Below are positions 24,196 to 34,700 of a stretch of 64,000 nt of DNA, in pieces. The number at the start of each line of letters is the position of its first letter. Positions within the stretch are counted from its first letter, which is position 1. A model generated the notes under the pieces. That model had not been told where the DNA came from, searched no databases, and saw nothing but the letters and a program-made list of their open reading frames with translations. This stretch comes from Durusdinium trenchii (taxonomy: Eukaryota; Sar; Dinophyceae; Suessiales; Symbiodiniaceae), in the NCBI GenBank assembly GCA_963970005.1, contig CAXAMN010006557.1, positions 141,123 through 205,122 on the forward strand, read 5' to 3'. A program made the position numbers and the translations under genes.

Positions 24196-24295
24196 CTCCT
24201 GAAACAATCATGGAAGTGGAACATGGCCTCTTGGAAGACTGTCTTCCTCTACAAACCGGTGGTTAGTTTTCCACTTCCATGATTGTTTCCGGGAG
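24196..24295. mobile_element. foldback/MITE-like element family C, copy 1
   Basis: The left arm at 24196-24220 has the core AATCATGGAAGTGGA. The right arm at 24270-24295 is its near-perfect inverse (TCCACTTCCATGATT), extended on both sides by CTCC.GAAAC / GTTTCCGGGAG. Total length is about 100 bp. The core CATGGAAGTGGA is shared with the element at 44822-45009. Confidence 0.75.
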
Positions 24296-24328
24296 GGTAA
24301 TTGACCAAAGCCCGGCAGCTCAGGAACG

Positions 24329-24697
24329 TCACACCATATCTTTAAGCACATGTGATTCATCGTCAGATCCCCAGCCAAGCTTGTACCTTGACTCCGGTGG
24401 GCCTTCCAAAGCTGTGAAGCGGCTAGAAGCTTGACTTCGAGCGCGTTTCGCCCATTTCACTCCCCCAAAATGCCGGTCTTTTCGCCTCAAGCCACAATAA
24501 CACCCTTTCATGAGCTCAGCTCTCTTGGCAGAACTAAAATCCAAACCTCTCTTAATTTCTTGATGGACAAGTTCTACATCGACACCCATATCAGAAAGAC
24601 ACAGCTTCCCACCACCACGAAATCCAGTGGTTCTTCCAGTTGAGATGTCATCTTCAAGATTGTTCTTTTGCCCTGCACATCCCCATCTCCACACCAT
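24329..24697 (-). CDS. hypothetical ORF
   Basis: A 122-codon minus frame with ordinary composition. It includes TGRTTGFRGGGKLCLSDMGV, DVELVHQEIKRGLDFSSAKR and AELMKGCYCGLRRKDRHFGG. No family recognised. It may be unspliced coding sequence of a decayed element or an exon cluster. It starts just outside the foldback element at 24196-24295. Confidence 0.3.
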   Translation of the reverse strand: MVWRWGCAGQKNNLEDDISTGRTTGFRGGGKLCLSDMGVDVELVHQEIKRGLDFSSAKRAELMKGCYCGLRRKDRHFGGVKWAKRARSQASSRFTALEGPPESRYKLGWGSDDESHVLKDMV

Positions 24698-27600
24698 TTC
24701 AACTTTCTGACAACAATCCCAACATTGATGTTATTTTTGATGAGACCTTGATGTTCATCACCACGTGCGCAGGATCTGACGGAATTTTCGCCTGAGGCTC
24801 TTCTCCAGAGAGACCTGGGCCAGGAGTGATTCGTCTAATCAGGCAGTATTAAACAAATAAATGGGCAACCCGAAAACCATGAGTAAGTCAAGTGATTTCA
24901 TGTACCGTAACTTTATGTTTTGTACACGGCCGGGTTTCTGTCATCTACTATACTCGGAAAAATGACATATACCCAGAGACAGTTCAGATCATGTCTCGCC
25001 TGCCTGACTGTTTTGCCTTACTCTGGGGGAAATAGCTCTCCGCCACACTACCAGCATCACCTACGAGCACTCTCACAACAGGAAGTCTCGCTCTCTGGCT
25101 CAAGTACAAACATGTTGAAATTGGTGTTAAGCCACGAAGGTCAAGCATTCTTCGTCCTATGTTCCAATAAATGTATGCCTAATATATATATATATATATT
25201 TTTGATTGGTATTATATATAGTTATTGTATATTATGTATGGTGTTTCTCAGCCAGCAGTGTGTCCTAAAGGTTCACACCAGCTTTTTGGCCGCTCTTAAG
25301 TGGGGGAACTGGGAGTGCAGTTCAACAATCTATATTTGAGAATAACTCCATAGCACTATTCACATAAACACGTGCTGCCCGGATCACAGAGTCTTTTTGA
25401 CGTCCCGGCAGCCTCATGCAGCCTCAACATTTCTGCCAACATGTTCCGCTTCTTATTTCCTCAAGCTCAAACGTCGCACTGCAACTACGAAGGGCGTGCG
25501 ATTGAAAATTCTGATCACCTCCTTGGGCATCGGAATGGAGCAGTTTCCACCAGGCTATCTCCAGTCTTGATCAAGAAAGTCAAGCAAATCCAGTCCAAGG
25601 ATGTCCAAAATGACTTCTTACTATGGGATGTGGGTCGATTGCCAGGCGCTCCTTGGCGGTAAAGCGTCCCAGATTGTGCCTCTAGGATCCTGCTGGATGA
25701 CTTACATAACCCAAAGCAAAATGAAAGTTTTCAGTGCTGCAAGGCTCACAAGTGATGGACTGTGGAATCCAAGTTCGCTAAGTTTGTCGATGCCTCTCGA
25801 CCCACTCCCTAACTATTTACATGGATTGTGAGAGCTCTTTGCCACAATCTCAGTCATCAGACTCAGCTCCTTAGACCATGTGGCTGGTCGAGAAATTCCT
25901 AAGCCACTTAGCCACCCAGGCGAGTCCAAGCCCTTCGGCCAGAGCCAGACCGACCCCCGAGCCGGACCCTGAACCCGACCGACCTGGGAACCCGTGGAGA
26001 CAAAGAGACGAAGTCAATGGGAACCTCAATCCTCCCCGTGACAGCTTAGTCAATTCGAAATTCATGTGATAATATGTTATAGGTGATACAGTAATATGTT
26101 ATTCATAGGTGATAAGACTATGTCAATTCTCAAGGTGATATGTTGAAACCCGCTCGTCGGGCCTACGAGACCGGCGGCCACTCCAAGTCACTGACACGCT
26201 CTTCAGGTTTTGATTCACCCGGCACCTATCCAAGCCCCAAACCAGCCCATGGTATGCTGAGCCGCAGCCATACAAAAAAGGGCACTACCTCAACATAATC
26301 ACATACAATATCATAGCCTCAAGCCCTCATGCCTCACAAACACCAAGGGTTCGATATGGTTTGATGGGAGGGTTGCCATGCGACCCAGCATCCAACTCGT
26401 CGTACCATTCCCTGGCGCACAAACTGGCTCCTGCAGTATGCTTGGGCTGGTGAAAGGCACCAGGTGCCTTCAGAAATGGACCTCAATGATGGGTTTTCGC
26501 AAGGCTGGGATGGCTAAATATGGCTAGTGCATTCCAACACATGCAAGCATTGACACTTGATGTGTAGCAAAAGCATTCCTATAAAGGTGGATAATAGGAT
26601 AACATTATATAGTGGCTTGAGAGTAGATGGCACAAACCCCAAGAGGTGGCTTATATTTGAACCTCAATGTAAGGGACATCATGAGGTCTGTGCCATCTCA
26701 ACCAGCTGAGTGAGATCCAGCACCTAGCTTTCAGTGTATGAGTCCAGCTGATTGAGATGGATACAGCGTTATACAGTGTTTGGGATGCGGTCGTTTCACA
26801 CAAACTTCCAGTAGATCAAGCGATCTGGCAACAAGTTGTAGGGAAAACACAACGAACCCATCGTCGTTGCATGATCTATGCATCAATCGAGTTGCAACAG
26901 CTCGCTCGGAATTCGCATCATCCTCACCTTAATGCGACCACACGTACAAGTTTTGCATTGCAATTCCTGTATGAATTTGCATTGTCTTTTGAACTCCTTT
27001 CTCTCAAAGGGGTGCCGTGTATTGTCTTCACTTTTGGACTCACCAACCTGTGCCACAGAAAAGCTTGGCGTGCTTAGTTTAACAGAAGTTCCCTTCCTAA
27101 ATAGGCAACTTTTGATAGTATAACATCAGGTGCAAGAGATTATATAAAGCTTTGGCAACTCTGCAAAATCTCAAAGCACACCTGGGTCTTGCATTGGATC
27201 AAACATGATCAAGCCAAGCTGCTTGCCCATCTGGTCCCATCATGCGCACGCCCACCACAGGAGACTCGTGCATATCATCTCCTCAGACACTCGTCATGTG
27301 AGCCTTGCTTCAAAAGGCAAGAAGAAAACTGCAAGAATTGGTTGGTTAGGAAGATTTGGGAATATATGGGAATATAACATCCATCCAGAAACCAGGGGGT
27401 CCAGCAAGCAATCTTTAAATAGCACAATCATGGATGCTTCGGCCCCCCGCCCTTGGCCCCTCCCCTGCACAGTTTCTGTGCCAACAAGCCGCCATCCTCC
27501 TCTTCCAAACTCTGCTGCTCTACTGGCTGGAAAGCCTTGCGGGCGAGATCATTCACGTCCGTCAGCCAATAAAACCAGGGGACATGGACGAGCACCAGGT

Positions 27601-27958
27601 GCAACTCAAAGAGACCTACCAAACACCATACCATGCCATACTCTACGCCATAGATGCAAAACGGGCTCTACCATGCTCGACCCGACAAAAACCAAAGAGC
27701 TACCCACAACCTCAGAAAGTCTCAATCCTTTCCAAACGCTCTAGACTGGTGATCCCGAAAAGGTTTAACAAATGCAGCATTGATACGCTTCGTGACTATG
27801 GTCATTGCAGGCAGAATCCTACCAGCTTCGGCAAACTGCCTCTGTGAGGGCACAGGAGACACCCGTGCTCTCTTTTTCCAGTACTGTGCTCTGCTTCGAG
27901 AAGGCACCGGTGTTCTGCGACTTCAGGCCCCTACTAGTAACTGTACACAGAGCGCCCA
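24698..27958. other. no supported gene
   Basis: Contains (TA)n at about 25181-25200 and a copy of repeat family A at 26619-26698. A G/C-rich island at about 25910-26010 is open on both strands (plus: PSPSARARPTPEPDPEPDR). No splice-bounded frame was convincing. Confidence 0.35.
26619..26698. mobile_element. MITE-like element family A, decayed copy
   Basis: Left GAGAGTAGATGGCAC (26619-26633) and right GTGCCATCT (26690-26698) match the inverted ends of the complete copy at 45792-45900. The internal ACCTCAATGTAAG differs. Confidence 0.6.
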
Positions 27959-28288
27959 TCATCGCAGGTCACACAAATCGAGCTTGCAGGAAGGGCACGT
28001 GGGGTTCTTATCCAGCCACGGATCTAGACATGATTTGTGAAAGGCATGGAAACAAGTCAAGCGCATCACGCTGTCTCCTGGAGAATACTCTTCCAGGCAC
28101 AAGGGGCATGTCTCAGCTTCAGCATCCTTGGCCCAAGGGGTCACTGGAAGCTGCGCACGGATGGCCTCCACCAGCGATTGCCGTTGAATCTGCTGCAGCC
28201 GATCCTCGTCCGCGGCCTCCGTGATCGCGTGCGGAGGAAAGGGGTCACGGCTCAGCTCCATGGCGTTTTGGAGGTCCCTCTCTTCAGC
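27959..28288 (-). CDS. terminal exon: UIM and RING-H2 finger
   Basis: A 109-codon exon after the acceptor GAGGTGCAG before G. It has a UIM (EERDLQNAMELSRD) at its start, a second acidic helix (DEDRLQQIQRQSLVEAIR), then CPLCLEEY, CFHAFHKSC, DPWL and CPSC. All eight zinc ligands are present (C3H2C3). The frame is open 27 codons further upstream, but the phase with the preceding exon fits this acceptor. Confidence 0.9.
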   Translation of the reverse strand, partial: AEERDLQNAMELSRDPFPPHAITEAADEDRLQQIQRQSLVEAIRAQLPVTPWAKDAEAETCPLCLEEYSPGDSVMRLTCFHAFHKSCLDPWLDKNPTCPSCKLDLCDLR

Positions 28289-29492
28289 CTGCACCTCAAG
28301 GCACTGGCTGGAAGGAAACAACCCCATCAAGGGGGCGTCGGTCGGACCCCCTTGTTGGGAAGTTGCCAAGAAAGTTCAAGATCATGAGGGCTGATGTTCA
28401 GGTGATGGCCATGATGCATGAGTGCCTTACTGCCTTTATTTGTTCCACCTCATTCCACCTTTTCAGTCAGCTATCTGCACCTGGGTCAGTGCCAACATCA
28501 TCGCCAGTAGCTCATCCTCATCGAAGGATGCTCCGTTCGGACGCCTCTGCTCCGCTGCATGACGGGCCTCGCGCGCTGCATGGCGGGCCTCTCGGGCGGC
28601 TCGAGCTTCCCGAGCTTCAGCCTCCTGCAAGTCCTGCGACAGGGGAGACTTTGTGGGAAGACCAGTTCAAACACCTGGAAACTGGTGTTTGAAACAGGGA
28701 ACCGGCCCGGCGGGACCTCTCTTAATTACTATATTCAAACCACCAGTTTCCCTGTTGAAGCCCCCAGGCAAGATGGCATCGCTGGCTGTTTTGTTGGTGA
28801 ACTATGCATATTTTAGATTGCATAATTCAAACTCGAACTGTGTATAGCATCGTATATTTGTATATATATATATAAATATACTTAACACATCTATATAATC
28901 TATATATGTCATCATGCAATACTTGCTTGAAACTCATCATTCATGAGCCCCCCCAAAAAACACCCTTGATCGTCGTCCTGCTCAAGCAGTGCCAATGCGA
29001 AGTCTTCATCATTGACCTCACTTGGCTCCGGTCCCGGCCGCCCGCGGCCGGCTCGGACCGGCGCCGACACCGGCGCCGCGCCGCGGACCGGCACGGGGAC
29101 CGGCCGCGCGCGGCGCTGCTCGGAGGCGGCACGGCTGGAGGCCGCCGTGGAGGCCGTGCCCGGCCCGCGATCTTCACGAGGCCGGGCATCGCCTCGGTCG
29201 CTCTTGTCGCCTCGGTGTCTGGTTGGAAGAACCCACCAACAGTCGGACCAATTCATATCAAAAAGTCCTAACAGCAACAGTTAGGCCAATTTTATTCCAT
29301 CTTCAGCCCCATGTTGGAGATCCCCACCTCTAGCCGTCCTCCGTGAGTCAGGCCCTCGTGCCAGGGAAGCCCGACCACTGGCCACCAAGCCCGAGCGAGC
29401 ACGATGACTAGGGGAGGCGTTGGATCTCATCGCTTGGGATTGGGCGCTCCGCTTTCCCGCTCCGCTCCGGCTGGGCGGGGTTTGGACGACGC
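27959..29492 (-). CDS. RING-H2 E3 ubiquitin ligase with UIM-like motifs (partial, spliced)
   Basis: Four minus exons join in phase: 29492-29432, 29210-28978, 28633-28481 and 28288-27959. Acceptors are all AG before G; donors are GA, GA and GT. The last exon ends at a stop and carries a C-terminal RING-H2 finger: C-x2-C-x14-C-x-H-x2-H-x2-C-x10-C-x2-C. Before it stand acidic helix motifs of the ubiquitin-interacting type: NDEDFALALLEQ, FDEDELLAMMLALTQ and AEERDLQNAMELSRD, the last being the best match. An Arg/Ala-rich coiled segment (EAREARAAREARHAAREARH) lies between them. RING-H2 proteins bring ubiquitin-loaded E2 enzymes to substrates, and UIMs bind ubiquitin. No membrane segment is visible. 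The 5' end of the gene is not found, and a GA donor choice of 28978 or 28975 cannot be decided. Confidence 0.82.
28666..28693. repeat. short perfect hairpin in a RING-gene intron
   Basis: TTCAAACACC and GGTGTTTGAA form a 10-bp perfect inverted repeat around an 8-nt loop, 33 bp upstream (on the gene strand) of the exon beginning at 28633. Confidence 0.7.
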
Positions 29493-31769
29493 CTCCGAGC
29501 CGAAACACCAGCATCCAAAAGCATCCAGCGCATCTCTCAGGCTGTAGGTGATCAGAAGTGAAAAGAACCGGCCCCCGACGGCCAATCAATCACAATCAAC
29601 ACCACTGGGTTTCCATGAATTGGGTTGTTTGCGGCGTGACGTTGTTTTGGTCTCCAACTTGCACAGTTTGGGCGTTCCGCCAGCAGGTTGCTTGTGGAAC
29701 AATCGACCTTATGGTGATCCATCGAGCATCATGCCATAACGGCATGCTAAAACTTGTTGACTTGACCGAGAGTCACTTTCCGCATCTGCCGCATTCATGT
29801 AAGGGTGTGGGCAGTGTGGGGTCACAGTTGTGTTTTCCTCCCAAATCCAGTGGGACACTTTTGCGTACCGAACAATTAATGATGCTGTAGGCCAACAAAC
29901 GAGGTATTCCACAGCCATTTGAGCCCCTGCCAAGCGCAAACCTCTGGGATCTCTGGAGTCCTCGGTCCGGCCCCATATCAGGAACGTCGACGTGGACCAA
30001 GATTGGGGTAGTAGACTATAGTTGGAGTCTCTAAGAGACTCTTTGTCTTTAAATTGCTCTTAACCCGACCTAAGTGTGACCATGTTCAGCTTCTAAGAGG
30101 GGCCGTCAACCTGTTGACCAAGAATGAGAAACATCTCCAAACTGGTGCATCTTCCGATCCCTTCCTTCCTTCGCCACCCAAAGCCAGCAGTAGCACCGAA
30201 AAAACTGGCGCCCTGCCATGGCTGGCGCATGCCCGGCCTCCAAGTCACGTTCATCCGCTCCCAGCGCAAAGGTCCAAACGTCGCTGAAGTGAGGGCCTGC
30301 CATCGAACGAAGTGACGGCCCATCGAACCAGATCGAACCCAAACGGTGTGGAAGAGGGAAATGGGCGAGTAATTGGGTGAGTATTAAATTAGGGAGACCT
30401 CCCCAAAAAAACCCATGGACATCCATGGAAGAATGACGATATACGCTAAAAGACTAAGATTGGTTGAAGATCTCCCTAGCCAAATGCACACCCAAACAGG
30501 CTTCCTCAGGAACAGTCTTCCTGAAGAACATTTTTGGAGGTGTCTAGCTTTGCCATGCTGTGCCTATTTCTATCTATTTCTCGTGCGTTCACATGAAACT
30601 CGTCCAGGATTGTTTCCCTTCCCACCTGGGGAGTACGGTGTGAGAAGTTACCAAGCGCTTTGCTGTCAAACCTGCGCCGAGCCTGGCTTCGCGACCGTTG
30701 TTCGACTCGTTCGTCACATCACATGTTTTGTGTTCAATGCTGGGCCGTGAGGTTGTCCCTTCGCACCTTTGCCAAAGCATTCAGTGAATCCCTAGCGCGT
30801 TGCGCGCTGTGCAGGACAGGGGGTTGGCGACATGTGCGTGCTCCATCGACAAGAGGGTGGACGGCTCGAGGATTACGGTGCTGCTGAGTGCTGAGGTCGG
30901 TGACGCGAGAGCCGAGAGTGCTGCCGTGGTCCGAATTCGAAGTGACCGTCACGACGCGCCATGTGCACGACTCGCCATATGTTGAATCTCGAGTTTCTGA
31001 TGCGTGAATATGTTTCGCTTCTGTCAATGGCCATGAAAGGGTCATTATTTTTGGTGCTGCCAACTCGACTGCTTGCTACGACAAATGAGAAAGTGTAAAG
31101 TTCGACAAGTGCGCCCTTACTGCAAAACCGGCGTCCCCCTGCATGGGAGCATCTCGTGGCACTGTCCTGCGTCTGTCCTAGTGGCTCGACCAAATCCACC
31201 GGACGAGGAACTTGGATTGGCCCGCTTGCAACGACGCCGCGAAACACGTGAGGAGTTCCCATGAACTGGCATTGCCAACACCTGGCGTCCAGGCCATGGG
31301 GGTCCAGGCCGTTGGCATCATTCTGAGGCGTCCAGGCTTTTCAACCTTCAACTGGATGACATTGAATGACTTAAACCCTGTGGATCCCTGTGGGTTCTGC
31401 TTGAACACCAAACCCCTCCAAAAAACAAACACACGTCTGGAGCATACTAAATTTAAGTTTGAGCAAGTGGAATGTCCATGTTCTCAAATCCATGTGCCGT
31501 TCTGTGCGCATACTGCCAGAATGTGTCACAAGGTTCAGCTTTTGGGGTCAGTACTGGGGTCAGTTTATGTGAGACTAATATGTGAGTACACAATTGGTCT
31601 TGTCTGTCGGGCCCTTCTGTCTCCATGACCTAGTCACATGACCCCGCCTGTTTTCCAGCCTCCATAAACAACCAGTAGCGGAGCGTGGGGTGCCAAGCAA
31701 GCTGCACCATGCATCTTACGCCCTTGGGGAACCTGGGCTTGGTTGCCTCAGCTTGCTTCATTTAGCTGA
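29493..31769. other. no firmly supported gene
   Basis: An exon-like island at about 30780-30960 reads well on both strands (plus: QGVGDMCVLHRQEGGRLEDY; minus: SSTVILEPSTLLSMEHAHVA), so it is left unassigned. Another at about 31150-31260 (minus) could be a late exon of the Kelch gene. Confidence 0.35.
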
Positions 31770-34700
31770 TCACGCGCCGCCGACGACCAGCAACGCCAAC
31801 TTTGCCAAGTGTCCTTCCTCATCCGATGGCCTGTGCCGCGCAGGCCAGGTCCGCACGGAGGCCAGGTCAAAAATGGTTATAGGCAGCTCGCGGAGTGGTC
31901 TAAAGACAACACGACAAAAACAAGTGAAAGTGTCCTTCTTCTTTCATCATGGCCTTGGAAGGGCAGCAGTCAGGTCTCCGGTTACGGTACTTGGAATATC
32001 TTGGAATCAGAATTAGGGACCGAACGCCATACGTGGCATGTCGACCAGGTTTTGTGGGGCTTTTAAAAACAATAGCAATAGCAGCACACTCGGTGATAAC
32101 GAGTTTCTGACAAGTCTCACTAGTGCAAAATACCATTCATGGACGTTTCTACTGCATTTACAGTACCATTTAGTATTAAATTAACACATAGTTATTAAAC
32201 CCTAGCACCGTCGAAGAACAAAACACACTGAATTAGCATGAGGATCCCCCAATATACCTTAAAAATCCTTTAAACATACCCAATTCTGGTGGACTGGTGG
32301 ACCCCGACATGTTCCTTCCAACCTCGCCTTCCCGCCCGGGCCGTCCAGCGGTGCGCGTCTCGCGCCTCGCGTGGTGCACGGGCCGCAGCTCCACCGCACC
32401 CAAGGCGTCGCCGGCGAGCGCGCGGCGCACGCAGGCCGCAGCGTCCAGGACGCACACCTGGACCACGGCAGCGTGAACGGTCGAACAAACGAACGAGAGT
32501 CGGCAAGGGATGAGAGTCCTGTAGTGACTGCGGTTGGGAATGGATCCCTATAAGTGCATGTCTATGGTTTGCAACTATATTTAGCAACTCCTGTCCTCGC
32601 CTGTCCTCTTGATTGAAAGTGAAACATAGTGAAAATTTCAACAAGAGGAACAAGGTATAACAGTAGATAATAGTATAACAATTCCAAGCAAAAAGACTCA
32701 AAAGAGTAAGGTGGATTGGGGACAGTTGGTTTATACAACCCCCAAACAAAAAGGCTTTGCAATCTCCGCGTGGAAGGTTTGATTTATCAATTTCTACCTT
32801 ATTGTGCGGACGCACTGCATGAGAAAACGGCCAGTCTCACGAGGCACTTGCCGCGTACCACCAAGGCACTCCAAGGGACAGCGGCACTCCAGCGGCCCGC
32901 TTCCCCTTTGGTGACAGCTGATCAAGATCACGGAAGTTCATTTTTCGCACCTTTCCCTCGGAGACCCTTAAGTGGCCGATGTCCATTCTTCGTTCCTCAA
33001 CCACCTCACCGTCCACCCAAAACACCTGACCCCCGCCTGGTTGCTGGGACGCCGGCCGCCCCCGAAGATGAGCAGTTGGTTTCCCAAACCACGACACGCC
33101 GTGTGGTGTCGTCCCGGCACGTCTTCACCCCGAAGCCTCAGTAAGCAATTCGGCGCGCGGCAAGACGCTCGGTGTGGTGTTCGTGCGGTGTCCAAGAGTC
33201 CAGAAGGGAGTGATCAAAGAAAATTGCAAGAATTGGCTGGTTTTGTGACACGACTATGAAGCATCTGCCTTATCTCTGGTCAGGTTGAACGTGTCTCTGG
33301 TCAGATTTCGATTGGCACACCACAGGACCTTGGCATTACCCCCACAAGCTTGGTCTGAGTTTCTCAAATGAGTTGTGTGAAGCCTCTTCAACGAATGAGA
33401 ATGATAACTACTACGATGATGACGCCGACAATTCTTATTGATGGATCGTCCCAAGCTTGCTTGCAAAAGGGTCCCATGGTATATAAACAGTTGCCAAATA
33501 TTGCCCCATGTTGGTCGATATCAGGTAGGGATGGTAGGGTTTGGCCTACCCTCGTCTGTACACTGTACCCACATCCAAATAAATCATCAGTCTTCTGCAA
33601 ATGAGGTGGCTGAAAGCATTTTCGCCCCGCTAAGTCGCCCCGCTAAGTCGGTGATGAGGCCCGTATGACCCCGGATGACGTACACGGCAACCTCCACGAA
33701 CAGAAAGGACCTATGCAAAAGTACGGATACATCCTCTCTTGGAGTCCCATCTCTCACCACTTGATCACTTGCCGAAAGGATTCAGCTACCAGCAGCTACT
33801 GGAACTACTACTCCCACAAAAAAAAGGTGCACATGCCGAATTAGACATAGACACTCCGCAGGTTGGGGAGATATAATTTCTCCCACCTGGGCGGCTTCTA
33901 CCGGTGGTCTGAACCAAACCGCCCAGGTGCGCCAGGTGGCTGGTAGTGACCAATCCACGTCCATGTCTCCACACACAGCACTGAGACGTCGGAGAAGTCT
34001 CGCACACCCCAAGTCTCCAAAATGTTGCCGGTGCCACCTCACAACACGTCTCTTCATTTCCTCTTCAATCATATTGAACCAACAATGACCAACACGTCTT
34101 TTCAATATGTTATGGCTACTGTTATGGCTACGGCTATGGACCAACATGTCTGGCATCGCTGATGGGACGTGGCCCTTTGGCACAAAGACCTCTAAAATAA
34201 AATGAATCATCACTGCTGTGCTCTTTGGACATCCCGGTTGTTGAATGTACGTTCCGAGGTAAACACGTATAATTATTGAAACCCAAACAGGAATCATTAT
34301 GAATCATATTGAATCATACAGTACATCTTGAGAGGGGATGACTCGCTCCACAAATCGAGTGACGAATCGCTGCCCGGCCGTCCCATGCCCAGCCTCCAAC
34401 AACAACCACATAGCCCTTGCCATCCACTTCCTTATGGCGACCGCATCATGCACGCGCGAATGGCGCGCGGTCGGAGGGACACAAAACTCTGGTGTTCACC
34501 CATATATGCACCTGCCTTGTCGAACCATGTCGAACCACTCCTGAGTGGGTGGAACAGAATCACATGACCAGCCTCAAGGAGAACATCCCGGATTCACGAA
34601 GCGTTTCACCGTGGACAGAAATGCACCTCACAGAATCCAAGTTGAAAGTCACACGAGCGACCTGCTAACGAGCCCAGAGTCGAAGAAGGTGCTGCTGTGC

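Noticed and set aside
32270..32815. 181-codon minus ORF rich in Arg
   Set aside because: Overlaps the Kelch exon at 32387-32457 in another frame; the composition is that of a G/C-rich shadow.
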